A stretch of 9,723 bases of DNA, taken from NCBI GenBank assembly GCA_903932565.1, contig CAIZGQ010000335.1:1-9723 (forward strand), in the 5' to 3' direction. Below are positions 1 through 7,115 of the stretch, in pieces. Every line of letters begins with the position of its first letter. Position 1 is the stretch's first letter. The translations under genes and the position numbers were made by a program. The notes beneath the pieces were generated by a model. That model did no database searches, was not told where the DNA came from, and was given only the letters and a program-made list of their open reading frames with translations. The DNA is from an uncultured Hyphomicrobiales bacterium. Its GTDB lineage: Bacteria > Pseudomonadota > Alphaproteobacteria > Rhizobiales > Beijerinckiaceae.

Positions 1-387
1 ATCTCGCCCGACCCGAACGACACGTGGGCGCCGCTGAACCTGGGACCGCTTCGCTCGGAATTGCATGACCGGTTCGTGGCTCCGCTTTGGGCGCTCGTCC
101 TGGCCTTTATCGGCTTTGCCGCTATGGCGCAGCCACGCACCACACGGCAGGGGCGCGGGGTCGCCATCGCAGGCGCCGTGGTGACGGTTCTGCTGCTGCG
201 GGCCGCTGGTTTTTGGGCAACGGCGCTGGCCAACAAATATCAGGCCGGTGTCCTCGTCATGTACGCCCTACCCCTGCTCGGTCTCGCAGGTGCGACGCTG
301 CATGTCTTCGTCCTGCCGGTTGATGAATGGGCTTCCGCTCTCGTCCGTTTGTTCCCGATCCATCAAGCACGGCTGCGACGCGCATGA
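1..387 (+). CDS. lptF: LPS export ABC transporter permease LptF, C-terminal part (5' cut by window)
   Basis: LptF is one of the two inner-membrane permease subunits of the LptB2FG transporter, which extracts lipopolysaccharide from the inner membrane and pushes it onto the periplasmic bridge. Frame 1 is open from the first base and gives 128 residues ending at the TGA at 385-387. The start lies outside the window. The visible part is the conserved C-terminal membrane half. A segment reading LRSELHDRFVAPLWALVLAF, typical of the YjgP/YjgQ family just before transmembrane helix 4, is followed by three hydrophobic helices at about residues 28-43, 53-75 and 83-104 of the fragment. The tail is short and basic (RLRRA). 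The stop overlaps the lptG start as ATGA, so the two permeases are probably translationally coupled. Assignment as LptF rather than LptG rests on being the first of two paired permease genes upstream of lptD. Confidence 0.9.
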   Translation: MSPDPNDTWAPLNLGPLRSELHDRFVAPLWALVLAFIGFAAMAQPRTTRQGRGVAIAGAVVTVLLLRAAGFWATALANKYQAGVLVMYALPLLGLAGATLHVFVLPVDEWASALVRLFPIHQARLRRA

Positions 388-1469
388 TCGGCTGGACCCT
401 GGGGCGTTACCTTTTCATCCGGTTTTTGAAGTCGGTTCTGGGCGTCTTCGCCACCATCGTCGCTCTCATCTATCTGGTTGATCTCGTCGAAATGCTGCGT
501 CGAGCCAGCACGTTGCCGAACGCCACCGCGTTGCTTGTGACGTGGTTGTGCTTCTTGCGGGTTCCCTCCATTTCCGAACAAGTCCTTCCCTTTGCCGTCC
601 TGGGCGGGGCCATGCTCGCGTTTGTCGGCCTGACGCGGCGGCTCGAATTGGTGGTCGCCCGTGCGGCGGGCGTCTCGGTCTGGCAGTTTTTGCTGCCGCC
701 GGTTCTCGCCGTCGGTCTCATCGGCATCATCAGCACCACAATCTACAATCCCCTGTCGGCGATCATGAAAGATGGGGCCGATCAGATTGAGACGGATCTG
801 TTTGGCCGCCGCGAGCGCAATGATGGGCCTTCGAGCCTTTGGATTCGCCAGCAGAGTGTTGATGGCCAGTCGATCATCCGCGCCGAGCGGTCCAGCGATC
901 AGGGCAAGGTCCTTTCTGGAGTTAGCGCCTTCGTCTTTGACGAGCAGAATCGCTTCGTTGAACGGGTTGAAGCGGCAAAGGCCAAGCTTCTTCCCGGCGT
1001 CTGGCAACTTGAAGACGCCCGAGTCTCCGCAATTGGTGAGGAGCCTCAGCTTTTGGGGTCCTATCTTCTGGCAACCAACCTCACACCCGAGCAGGTGACG
1101 CAATCCTTCGTTGCGGCTGAATCTGTGCCATTTTGGAGCCTTCTGGACGTCTCAAAAAGGACTGAGACTGCGGGTCTCGATGCAACCCAATATCGTTTGC
1201 GTTTTCAGACACTTCTGGCTAGACCTTTACTCTTGGCCGCGATGGTTCTGGTGGCCGCGTGCTTTTCATTAAGATTTTTCAGGTTCGGTGGTATCTCCCA
1301 GATGGTTTCCGGTGGCGTAGCTTCGGGCTTCGTGCTCTACGTGGCGACGAAGCTTGTCGGCGACCTTGGGGGTGCCGGTCTCTTGAGCACGCCCGTCGCG
1401 GCGTGGTCGCCAGCCATAGTCGGAAGTATGTTGGGTACGTTGGTTCTCCTTGTTCAGGAAGACGGTTGA
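384..1469 (+). CDS. lptG: LPS export ABC transporter permease LptG
   Basis: LptG is the partner permease of LptF in the LptB2FG complex. The product has 361 residues, the normal family length. It has three N-terminal membrane helices (about residues 11-33, 63-83 and 98-120), a periplasmic beta-jellyroll region (about 125-265) and three C-terminal helices (about 278-296, 302-322 and 335-356). The segment RLELVVARAAGVSVWQFL (about 86-103) is the coupling-helix region typical of YjgP/YjgQ permeases. The ATG at 384 was chosen because it overlaps the lptF stop (ATGA) and gives the usual start MIGWTLGRYL. The frame stays open back to 327, but that would add 19 unconserved residues inside lptF. No clear Shine-Dalgarno sequence precedes the start, which fits coupling to lptF. 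The stop at 1467-1469 overlaps lptD by one base. Confidence 0.95.
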   Translation: MIGWTLGRYLFIRFLKSVLGVFATIVALIYLVDLVEMLRRASTLPNATALLVTWLCFLRVPSISEQVLPFAVLGGAMLAFVGLTRRLELVVARAAGVSVWQFLLPPVLAVGLIGIISTTIYNPLSAIMKDGADQIETDLFGRRERNDGPSSLWIRQQSVDGQSIIRAERSSDQGKVLSGVSAFVFDEQNRFVERVEAAKAKLLPGVWQLEDARVSAIGEEPQLLGSYLLATNLTPEQVTQSFVAAESVPFWSLLDVSKRTETAGLDATQYRLRFQTLLARPLLLAAMVLVAACFSLRFFRFGGISQMVSGGVASGFVLYVATKLVGDLGGAGLLSTPVAAWSPAIVGSMLGTLVLLVQEDG

Positions 1470-4030
1470 TGCGGGGGCCCGATTGCCAACCAGCTCAACT
1501 GCGCCGACGCGTGCTGTCCCTGCGCGCGACCCTCACGCACGTCTGCGCGTCGGCCCTGCTCCTTATCGGGTTCACAGTCGGACTTGGTCTCACGACCGGC
1601 TCACTGATCGTATCCGGCGCGCACGCCGAGACATTGAACGACCGCTTGGCTGGTGCTGGCAAAAACAAGTCGAAAGAGCCCGATCGCCTGCTGGTGCAGG
1701 CCGATGAGCTGATTTACGACAAAGATCGCAACACCGTGTCTGCCAAGGGCAACGCGCGCCTTTATTATCAGGGTCGCATTCTGCAGGCCGACATTGTCAC
1801 CTATGATCGGGCAGCCAATCGTGTCCGGGCCGAGGGTCATGCCAAGCTAACCGAGGCTGACGGAACGGTTGCCTACGGCGAACGGTTCGACCTCACCGAC
1901 GATTTCAAGAACGGCTTCATCGACTCGCTCCACGCGAACATGGCAGACAAGACGTACTTCACATCCAACCGTGTTGAGCGTGCCGAAGGTGATACGTCCG
2001 TGTTCGAGCGCGGCACCTATACAGCGTGTGAGCCCTGTAAGGATGATCCCTCGAAACCGCCAACCTGGCAGATCAGAGCCAAGCGCATCATCCATAAAAA
2101 CGATGAGCAGACGATTTATTACGAAGACGCAGTGTTGGAGCTGTGGGGGCTTCCTGTCGCCTATTTCCCTTATTTCTCGTCGCCTGACCCGACCGTCAAG
2201 CGGAAGTCTGGTTTTCTATCGCCGGTCTTTAGCCAGGGCACGCAATCTGGTTACGGCGTCGGCATGTCGTATTTCTGGGCGATTGCGCCTGATTACGATC
2301 TGACCCTCACGCCGACCTATTATTCAAAGCAGGGTCTGCTGGGCGAGGCTGAATGGCGGCAAAAGTTCGTCAACGGCGCCTACAAGATCCGCGCCGCTGG
2401 AATCTTCCAGAAAGACCCCGGCATCTTCAGCCCGGCACCCTCCGGGCCTGGCAACAGGACATTCCGCGGCGAGATTGAAACGGACGGCAAGTTCTACATC
2501 AACGACAAGTGGAAGTTTGGCTGGAGCGTCGCGCTGACCACGGACAATTGGTTCCAGACCAATTATCGCCTGCCGGGCGAAGATCCGACGAGCTGGTACA
2601 ACAAGGAACGCGGGTCGAACGTGTTCCTGATCGGCCAGGGTGATCGTGGTCTTTTCGAGCTCAATGGATATTATTTCCAGCCTATGACGGCGCATGATCT
2701 TGCGCGCCAGCAGCCGCTCGTCGCCCCAGTTGTCGATTACAACAAGACGGTCGATCTCGATCCGGCAAAGTCGTGGGGCATTGGTGGTCAGCTCGAAGTT
2801 GATGCCAATTTCACCCATCTGACGCGCGAGTTGGCGGCCTATCAATCGGTTGGCGCGCGCCAACTCGACCCCACGTATCAACTCTTCGACGTGTGCGCGA
2901 CCTACACGCGAAGCACCTGCTTGCTGCGTGGCATCGGCGGCGATTACAGCCGCGCCACCATAAACCTGACGTGGAAGCGCAAGTTTGTGGACTCGATGGG
3001 CAACGTGTGGACCCCGTTCACGTTTGCGCATCTCAGCGGGTCGATGCTCAACCAAAACAGCAGCAATTCGCAGTACGGCATTTCAAACGCCAATCAGGCC
3101 ACATTTGCTGGCTCGCAGGACACCAGCTTCCGTGGTCAGGCGGTTCCGGGGGTCGGCCTCGAGTGGCGGTTGCCGCTGATCGCGCGGACTGAATGGGCAA
3201 CCCATGTGCTGGAACCCATTGCTCAGATTATCGTGCGTCCAAACGAAACCACCAATCGGGCCCTTGTGAACGAGGACGCCCAGAGCCTCGTGTTCGATGA
3301 CACCAACTTGTTCGAGTGGAACCGCTTCTCGGGCTATGACCGGTTCGAAGGCGGCACCCGCGTCAATTACGGCGCCCAATATTCGCTCATGATGAACAAT
3401 GGTGCCTACGCCAATTTCATGTTTGGCCAATCCTACCAATTGGCGGGCCAGAACTCTTACAGCTCGCCGGACGCCGCCAACATTGGACTGGATTCCGGCC
3501 TTGATCGTCGCATGTCTGATTACATCGGCCGTGTTTTGATCGCGCCAAACAGTACCTTCTCGTTCATCGCAAAGACCCGCCTTGACGTGTCGAGCTTCCA
3601 GCCGCGTCGGATTGATCTCATCGCACGAGCAAGCTTCGCGAAAGTCGACTTCAACGTGCAATATGCACGCTATGAATCGCAGCAAGCGATTGGCTTTGCG
3701 GCCCGTCGCGAGGGTCTGTCCGTGGGTTCCAAATACAAAATCAATGAGAACTGGTACCTCAATTCCAACGTTGTCTTCGACATGTCGCACCATTTGCAAC
3801 CAAACTCCGCCCGCTCGCCGCTATTCACCGTTGCGGGGCTCGGAGTGGGTGCAGGCTACACGGACGATTGCACCACACTCAGCGTGAACTATGTATCCGC
3901 CTACCAGGACAACGGAACAGGCACGAATACTCTCGTGCGGAACCAGACAATTGTCGTGCAATTGCAGCTGCGCACGTTGGGCGGTGCCACCGTGAAGTCG
4001 GGCATTGGCTCCAACTCAACGGCGAACTGA
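1469..4030 (+). CDS. lptD: LPS-assembly protein LptD (outer-membrane LPS translocon)
   Basis: LptD, with the lipoprotein LptE, forms the outer-membrane pore that inserts LPS into the outer leaflet. The product has 853 residues. A long signal peptide runs to about residue 53 (a hydrophobic stretch ending SGAHA before ETLND). An OstA/LptA-like domain at about 70-180 contains LLVQADELIYDKDRNTVSAK. The rest is the barrel domain, starting near GLPVAYFPYFSSPDPTVKRK (about 227-246) and ending in alternating beta-strands. Mature cysteines are at 187 and 190 (CEPC), 476, 484 and 801. The start at 1469 forms TGATG with the lptG stop, has AGGAAG at 1456-1461, and is followed directly by the signal peptide. 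The frame is open back to 1259, but that part lies wholly inside lptG and was rejected. LptE is not in this window. Confidence 0.96.
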   Translation: MRGPDCQPAQLRRRVLSLRATLTHVCASALLLIGFTVGLGLTTGSLIVSGAHAETLNDRLAGAGKNKSKEPDRLLVQADELIYDKDRNTVSAKGNARLYYQGRILQADIVTYDRAANRVRAEGHAKLTEADGTVAYGERFDLTDDFKNGFIDSLHANMADKTYFTSNRVERAEGDTSVFERGTYTACEPCKDDPSKPPTWQIRAKRIIHKNDEQTIYYEDAVLELWGLPVAYFPYFSSPDPTVKRKSGFLSPVFSQGTQSGYGVGMSYFWAIAPDYDLTLTPTYYSKQGLLGEAEWRQKFVNGAYKIRAAGIFQKDPGIFSPAPSGPGNRTFRGEIETDGKFYINDKWKFGWSVALTTDNWFQTNYRLPGEDPTSWYNKERGSNVFLIGQGDRGLFELNGYYFQPMTAHDLARQQPLVAPVVDYNKTVDLDPAKSWGIGGQLEVDANFTHLTRELAAYQSVGARQLDPTYQLFDVCATYTRSTCLLRGIGGDYSRATINLTWKRKFVDSMGNVWTPFTFAHLSGSMLNQNSSNSQYGISNANQATFAGSQDTSFRGQAVPGVGLEWRLPLIARTEWATHVLEPIAQIIVRPNETTNRALVNEDAQSLVFDDTNLFEWNRFSGYDRFEGGTRVNYGAQYSLMMNNGAYANFMFGQSYQLAGQNSYSSPDAANIGLDSGLDRRMSDYIGRVLIAPNSTFSFIAKTRLDVSSFQPRRIDLIARASFAKVDFNVQYARYESQQAIGFAARREGLSVGSKYKINENWYLNSNVVFDMSHHLQPNSARSPLFTVAGLGVGAGYTDDCTTLSVNYVSAYQDNGTGTNTLVRNQTIVVQLQLRTLGGATVKSGIGSNSTAN

Positions 4031-4051
4031 CACCATCTGTGTGATGAATGC

Positions 4052-4100
4052 CGTCTGTCAAAACCCCGACAGCCAGTTAAGGCAGACGTGCCGACTGTCG
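4052..4100 (+). repeat. Interleaved inverted repeats
   Basis: Three pairings can be seen. CGTCTG at 4052-4057 pairs with CAGACG at 4083-4088. CGACAG at 4067-4072 pairs with CTGTCG at 4095-4100. CTGTC at 4055-4059 can instead pair with GACAG at 4068-4072 around an 8-nt loop. The first two pairs cross each other, so they could form a pseudoknot, while the third is an alternative hairpin. The stems are only 5-6 bp and chance is a real possibility. No U-run follows, so this is not a standard terminator. A role in mRNA processing or in setting surA expression is inference only. Confidence 0.35.
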
Positions 4101-4177
4101 ATTTGGGGTTTGGCGCCATTTTCTTTAGGGATGACCCGCACATCATCGTCCGGCTCGACCGGTCGGACCCAACATCG

Positions 4178-4183
4178 ACAAGG
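4178..4183 (+). promoter_or_regulatory. surA ribosome binding site
   Basis: ACAAGG ends 5 nt before the ATG at 4189. It decides the start: an in-frame GTG at 4183 overlaps the last G of this site, so it cannot be served by it, and the ATG two codons later is preferred. Confidence 0.6.
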
Positions 4184-4188
4184 TGACC

Positions 4189-5154
4189 ATGACGTCTCGC
4201 CGTTTCCGCCTCAGCCACATGTCCAGCGCCCTATCTCTCAGCTTGAACCTGACCCTGAGCTGCGCTTCGGCTGCGTCCCTCGCCATGTTTTTAGCGGTCA
4301 CATTGTCCGCGCTTCCAGCCCATGCCCAGCAATTGGCAGCCACCGTCAACGGGGACCCGATCACGAGCTATGATGTGGACCAGCGCATACGCCTGCTGCG
4401 CGTGCTCAAACAGCCGGCAGGCCGTCAGGATGCCATCGAGAGCCTGATTGCGGACCGTTTGAAGCTGCGTGAAATGGCAAAGTATCAAATCACGGCCAGC
4501 GAGCAGGACATCCTCATTCAAGGCGGCCGCGACGCCGCGCGGGCGAAGATCACGCCACAGCAGTTGGGCGCAGGACTGCAAAGCGCCCGGATTGATGAGA
4601 GCCATTGGAAAGACCATTTCAAGGCGGAGCACGTCTGGAATTCCTACATCGGCGCGCTCAACAAGACGGTTGAGGTCAGTGAGGCCGACGTCCAGGCTGC
4701 CCTCGCCAAGCGCGGGAAAGGTACCAGCGTCACGGAATACGTTTTGCGTCAGGTCATTCTCGTTGTGCCCCTCAATGCGGGCGCTGGCGCGTACGACGGC
4801 CGCATGCGTGAAGCCAGTGGCCTGCGCGCACGATTCACGGATTGCCAGTCTGGCCAGGCGCTGGCCCGGGCCATGAACGAAGTCGCGGTGAAGGAGCCCA
4901 TTTCGCGCAACAGCAATGGCATGAACGACAAGTTGAAAGACATGCTGGATCACACGGAGATCGGGCATCTGACAACACCCGAGCGCGGCCCCAATGGGCT
5001 CGAAATGATCGCGGTGTGCGAACGCAAGAGCATCAAGGACGACCAGACCGCCGGGGCTGACATCCGCAGCGAACTGCTCTACCAGCGCCTCGAGGGTGCA
5101 TCTGAGAAGGCCTACAAAGAGATGCGCAGCCACGCACTTGTGGTCGTGAAATAA
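4189..5154 (+). CDS. surA: SurA-type periplasmic chaperone with degenerate parvulin domain
   Basis: SurA escorts unfolded beta-barrel proteins across the periplasm to the BAM complex; LptD, encoded just upstream, is a classic client in E. coli. The product has 321 residues, against about 430 in E. coli. A signal peptide ends at about residue 46 (ALPAHA before QQLAA). The SurA N-terminal chaperone domain follows and opens with the family signature ATVNGDPITSYDVDQRI (about 51-67), with helices to about residue 170. One parvulin-like region covers about 183-280. Its end (IGHLTTPERGPNGLEMIAVC) matches the last strands of a parvulin fold, but the usual GGDLG-type motif is replaced by NGMNDKL, so isomerase activity is doubtful. 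Cysteines 219 and 277 both fall in this domain. pdxA follows after 12 nt. The identification is strong for the SurA N-domain family and weaker for strict functional equivalence. Confidence 0.85.
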   Translation: MTSRRFRLSHMSSALSLSLNLTLSCASAASLAMFLAVTLSALPAHAQQLAATVNGDPITSYDVDQRIRLLRVLKQPAGRQDAIESLIADRLKLREMAKYQITASEQDILIQGGRDAARAKITPQQLGAGLQSARIDESHWKDHFKAEHVWNSYIGALNKTVEVSEADVQAALAKRGKGTSVTEYVLRQVILVVPLNAGAGAYDGRMREASGLRARFTDCQSGQALARAMNEVAVKEPISRNSNGMNDKLKDMLDHTEIGHLTTPERGPNGLEMIAVCERKSIKDDQTAGADIRSELLYQRLEGASEKAYKEMRSHALVVVK

Positions 5155-5166
5155 GGGCCAGCCGGA

Positions 5167-6225
5167 ATGACGAACCCTTCACACGTGGCTGCGATCCGTC
5201 CCCTCGCTGTCACGCAGGGGGATGCTTCCGGCATCGGCATTGAAATCACGCTGAAAGCCTGGGGCCAACGGGGTCCTCAAACGCGGCCGTTTTATCTGTT
5301 GGCGGACGCAGCACAGGTTCAGCGCTGTGCCAACGCACTTGGCCTTGATGTGCCAATCGCTGAAACGACGCCGCAGACAGCGTCCGCACATTTTGCCTCA
5401 AGCCTGCCCGTTGTCAGCCTCGGCGTTCCGGTCGAAGGCCGCCCCGGCATGCCCAACGCGGCAGATGCAAAAGCCACAATTCTGTCAATCGAACGCGCGG
5501 TGGCCGACGTCCATGCGGGCCATGCGCATGCCGTGGTGACAAATCCAATCTCAAAAGACGTGCTTTACAAAAGTGGCTTTCGTCACCCCGGTCACACGGA
5601 GTTTTTAGGTGACCTAGCGACGAAACATTATGGCGTTGCCGCCCGGCCGGTCATGCTCCTCTGGTCGCCTGTGCTTGCGGTTGTGCCCGTGACGATCCAC
5701 GTGGCTTTGAAAGACGTTTTCAGCCTGCTGACAGGCACTCTTTTGAAAGACACCTGCCGTATTGTCGCCCGCGACATGACGGAGCGGTTTGGAATTTCAC
5801 AGCCGCGGCTCGCCGTGGCCGGGCTCAATCCACATGCGGGCGAAGCCGGTTCCATGGGACGCGAAGAGCTCGACATCATTGCGCCCGCACTCGCGGACCT
5901 GCGCGCAGAAGGACTTTCTGTGATCGGCCCCCTGCCCGCTGACACCTTGTTTCATGCCAGTGCGCGCGCAAAATATGACGTCGCCGTCTGCATGTATCAC
6001 GATCAGGCGCTGATTCCCGTGAAGACCCTGGCCTTTGACAGCGCGGTAAACGTCACGCTCGGGCTGCCGTTTGTGCGCACATCGCCAGATCACGGAACCG
6101 CGTATGACATTGCCGGTCAGGGCATCGCCGATCCTGCGAGCCTTGTCGCAGCGCTGGACCTTGCCGGACGACTGAGCGACACACGTCAGATTGCGGACAC
6201 TCAATCACAAGCAAGCCAAAGGTGA
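5167..6225 (+). CDS. pdxA: 4-hydroxythreonine-4-phosphate dehydrogenase PdxA
   Basis: PdxA oxidises 4-phosphohydroxy-L-threonine with NAD+. The product decarboxylates to 3-amino-2-oxopropyl phosphate, which PdxJ then uses in the deoxyxylulose-5-phosphate-dependent pathway to vitamin B6. The product is cytosolic and has 352 residues, a normal length. The family motifs appear in order: TQGDASGIGIE (16-26), TNPISK (125-130), PGHTEF (141-146, substrate-binding His143 and Thr144), and the three metal-binding histidines His178 (VTIHVALKD), His223 (GLNPHAGE) and His278 (MYHDQ). The C-terminal TSPDHGTAYDIAG block is at 305-317. All expected active-site residues are present. The ATG at 5167 has AAGGG at 5153-5157, partly within the surA stop, with good spacing. 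The stop overlaps the rsmA start. Confidence 0.97.
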   Translation: MTNPSHVAAIRPLAVTQGDASGIGIEITLKAWGQRGPQTRPFYLLADAAQVQRCANALGLDVPIAETTPQTASAHFASSLPVVSLGVPVEGRPGMPNAADAKATILSIERAVADVHAGHAHAVVTNPISKDVLYKSGFRHPGHTEFLGDLATKHYGVAARPVMLLWSPVLAVVPVTIHVALKDVFSLLTGTLLKDTCRIVARDMTERFGISQPRLAVAGLNPHAGEAGSMGREELDIIAPALADLRAEGLSVIGPLPADTLFHASARAKYDVAVCMYHDQALIPVKTLAFDSAVNVTLGLPFVRTSPDHGTAYDIAGQGIADPASLVAALDLAGRLSDTRQIADTQSQASQR

Positions 6226-7109
6226 GCAGTCTGGACCAGCTTCCCCCATTGCGAGACGTGGTCGCCAAACATGGGCTCGACCCCAAGAAGTCGCTTGGCC
6301 AGAACTTTCTTTTCGATTTGAACCTGACCGGAAAGATTGCACGGGCGGCAGGTCCCCTCAAAGGCGTGACTGTCGTTGAGGTTGGGCCTGGCCCCGGCGG
6401 CCTTACCCGCGCTTTGTTGCAGGAAGGTGCCGCGCACGTCATCGCAGTCGAGCGCGATGAACGTTGTCTTGCAGCACTTGCCGAAATTGCTGAGGCTTGC
6501 CCCGGCCGCCTCACGATTGTTCAGGGTGATGCGACCACGACGGATCTGGGCGCGCTCGTGGCAAAACACAATTCAGAAAAAGAGCCTTCTGCAGAGGGTC
6601 AAAGCAGCAATCTGCCAGCACGGATCGTTGCCAATCTGCCCTACAATGTGGGGACGGTTTTACTGACGCAATGGCTTGAAAGTGACGCGTGGCCGCCATG
6701 GTTTGATCGGTTGACGCTGATGTTCCAGCGTGAGGTGGCCGAGCGGATTGTGGCAACGCCCGAGCAACGCGCGGACTACGGCCGCCTGGCTATTCTGTGT
6801 GGCTGGCGGACGCAGGCGCGCATTTTGTTTGATGTGCCAGCTTCCGCTTTCACACCACCGCCAAAGGTGACGTCATCGGTTGTGGAACTCGTGCCACGCG
6901 GGACGCCTTTGCCATGTGACAGGCGGGCGTTGTCGCAAATTGCCCAAGCTGCCTTTGGGCAACGCCGCAAGATGTTGCGACAATCGCTGAAGGGCCTCGG
7001 CAAAGACCCACTGGCCCTTCTTGATGCAGCGGGCCTGGAGCCGACCCGCCGCGCCGAAGAAATCGACGTGGCAGGCTTTGTTCGCTTGGCACAGGCTCTG
7101 AGCAGTTAG
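6222..7109 (+). CDS. rsmA: 16S rRNA (adenine1518-N6/adenine1519-N6)-dimethyltransferase RsmA (KsgA)
   Basis: RsmA uses S-adenosylmethionine to dimethylate two adjacent adenines in the 3' terminal hairpin of 16S rRNA during late 30S assembly. Loss of this activity gives kasugamycin resistance. The product has 295 residues. An N-terminal KKSLGQNFL (22-30) is followed by the SAM-binding motif EVGPGPGGLT (53-62), the acidic Glu77 that contacts the ribose, GD at 102-103, the catalytic NLPYN (138-142), FQREVAERI (168-176) and the proline-rich FTPPPKV (210-216). A hydrophilic stretch at about 114-132 (HNSEKEPSAEG and flanks) looks longer than in many relatives. The GTG start at 6222 lies in a GTGA overlap with the pdxA stop and gives MSSLDQLPPL, the expected N-terminus. 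No strong Shine-Dalgarno sequence is seen, so coupling to pdxA is likely. Confidence 0.96.
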   Translation: MSSLDQLPPLRDVVAKHGLDPKKSLGQNFLFDLNLTGKIARAAGPLKGVTVVEVGPGPGGLTRALLQEGAAHVIAVERDERCLAALAEIAEACPGRLTIVQGDATTTDLGALVAKHNSEKEPSAEGQSSNLPARIVANLPYNVGTVLLTQWLESDAWPPWFDRLTLMFQREVAERIVATPEQRADYGRLAILCGWRTQARILFDVPASAFTPPPKVTSSVVELVPRGTPLPCDRRALSQIAQAAFGQRRKMLRQSLKGLGKDPLALLDAAGLEPTRRAEEIDVAGFVRLAQALSS

Positions 7110-7115
7110 CCGCGC

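Larger units (their letters stand above)
4031..4188 (+). other. lptD-surA spacer
   Basis: This is the only sizeable gap in the left arm. It holds a cluster of short inverted repeats at 4052-4100, a perfect 10-bp palindrome CGACCGGTCG at 4156-4165, and the surA ribosome binding site at the end. I looked for a sigma-70 promoter. The best -35-like boxes (TTGGGG at 4103, TTGGCG at 4110) have no acceptable -10 at 16-18 nt. No GC stem followed by a T-run is present, so neither a terminator nor a promoter is called here. surA is most simply read from the upstream lpt transcript. Confidence 0.5.

Noticed and set aside
363..1103. 246-codon open frame antisense to lptG
   Set aside because: It mirrors the lptG coding region; the translation is low-complexity and charged, with no family resemblance.
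1259..1468. In-frame 70-codon extension upstream of lptD
   Set aside because: It lies wholly inside lptG and would bury the signal peptide; the start at 1469 has a ribosome binding site and a stop-start overlap.
3083..3799. 238-codon open frame antisense to lptD (a similar one lies at 2324-3055)
   Set aside because: These are shadows of lptD codon structure; lptD itself is intact and has clear domains on the + strand.
4291..5133. 280-codon open frame antisense to surA
   Set aside because: It lies entirely within surA, which has a signal peptide and SurA signature. The antisense product shows no recognisable domain, and long antisense frames are expected in GC-rich coding DNA.
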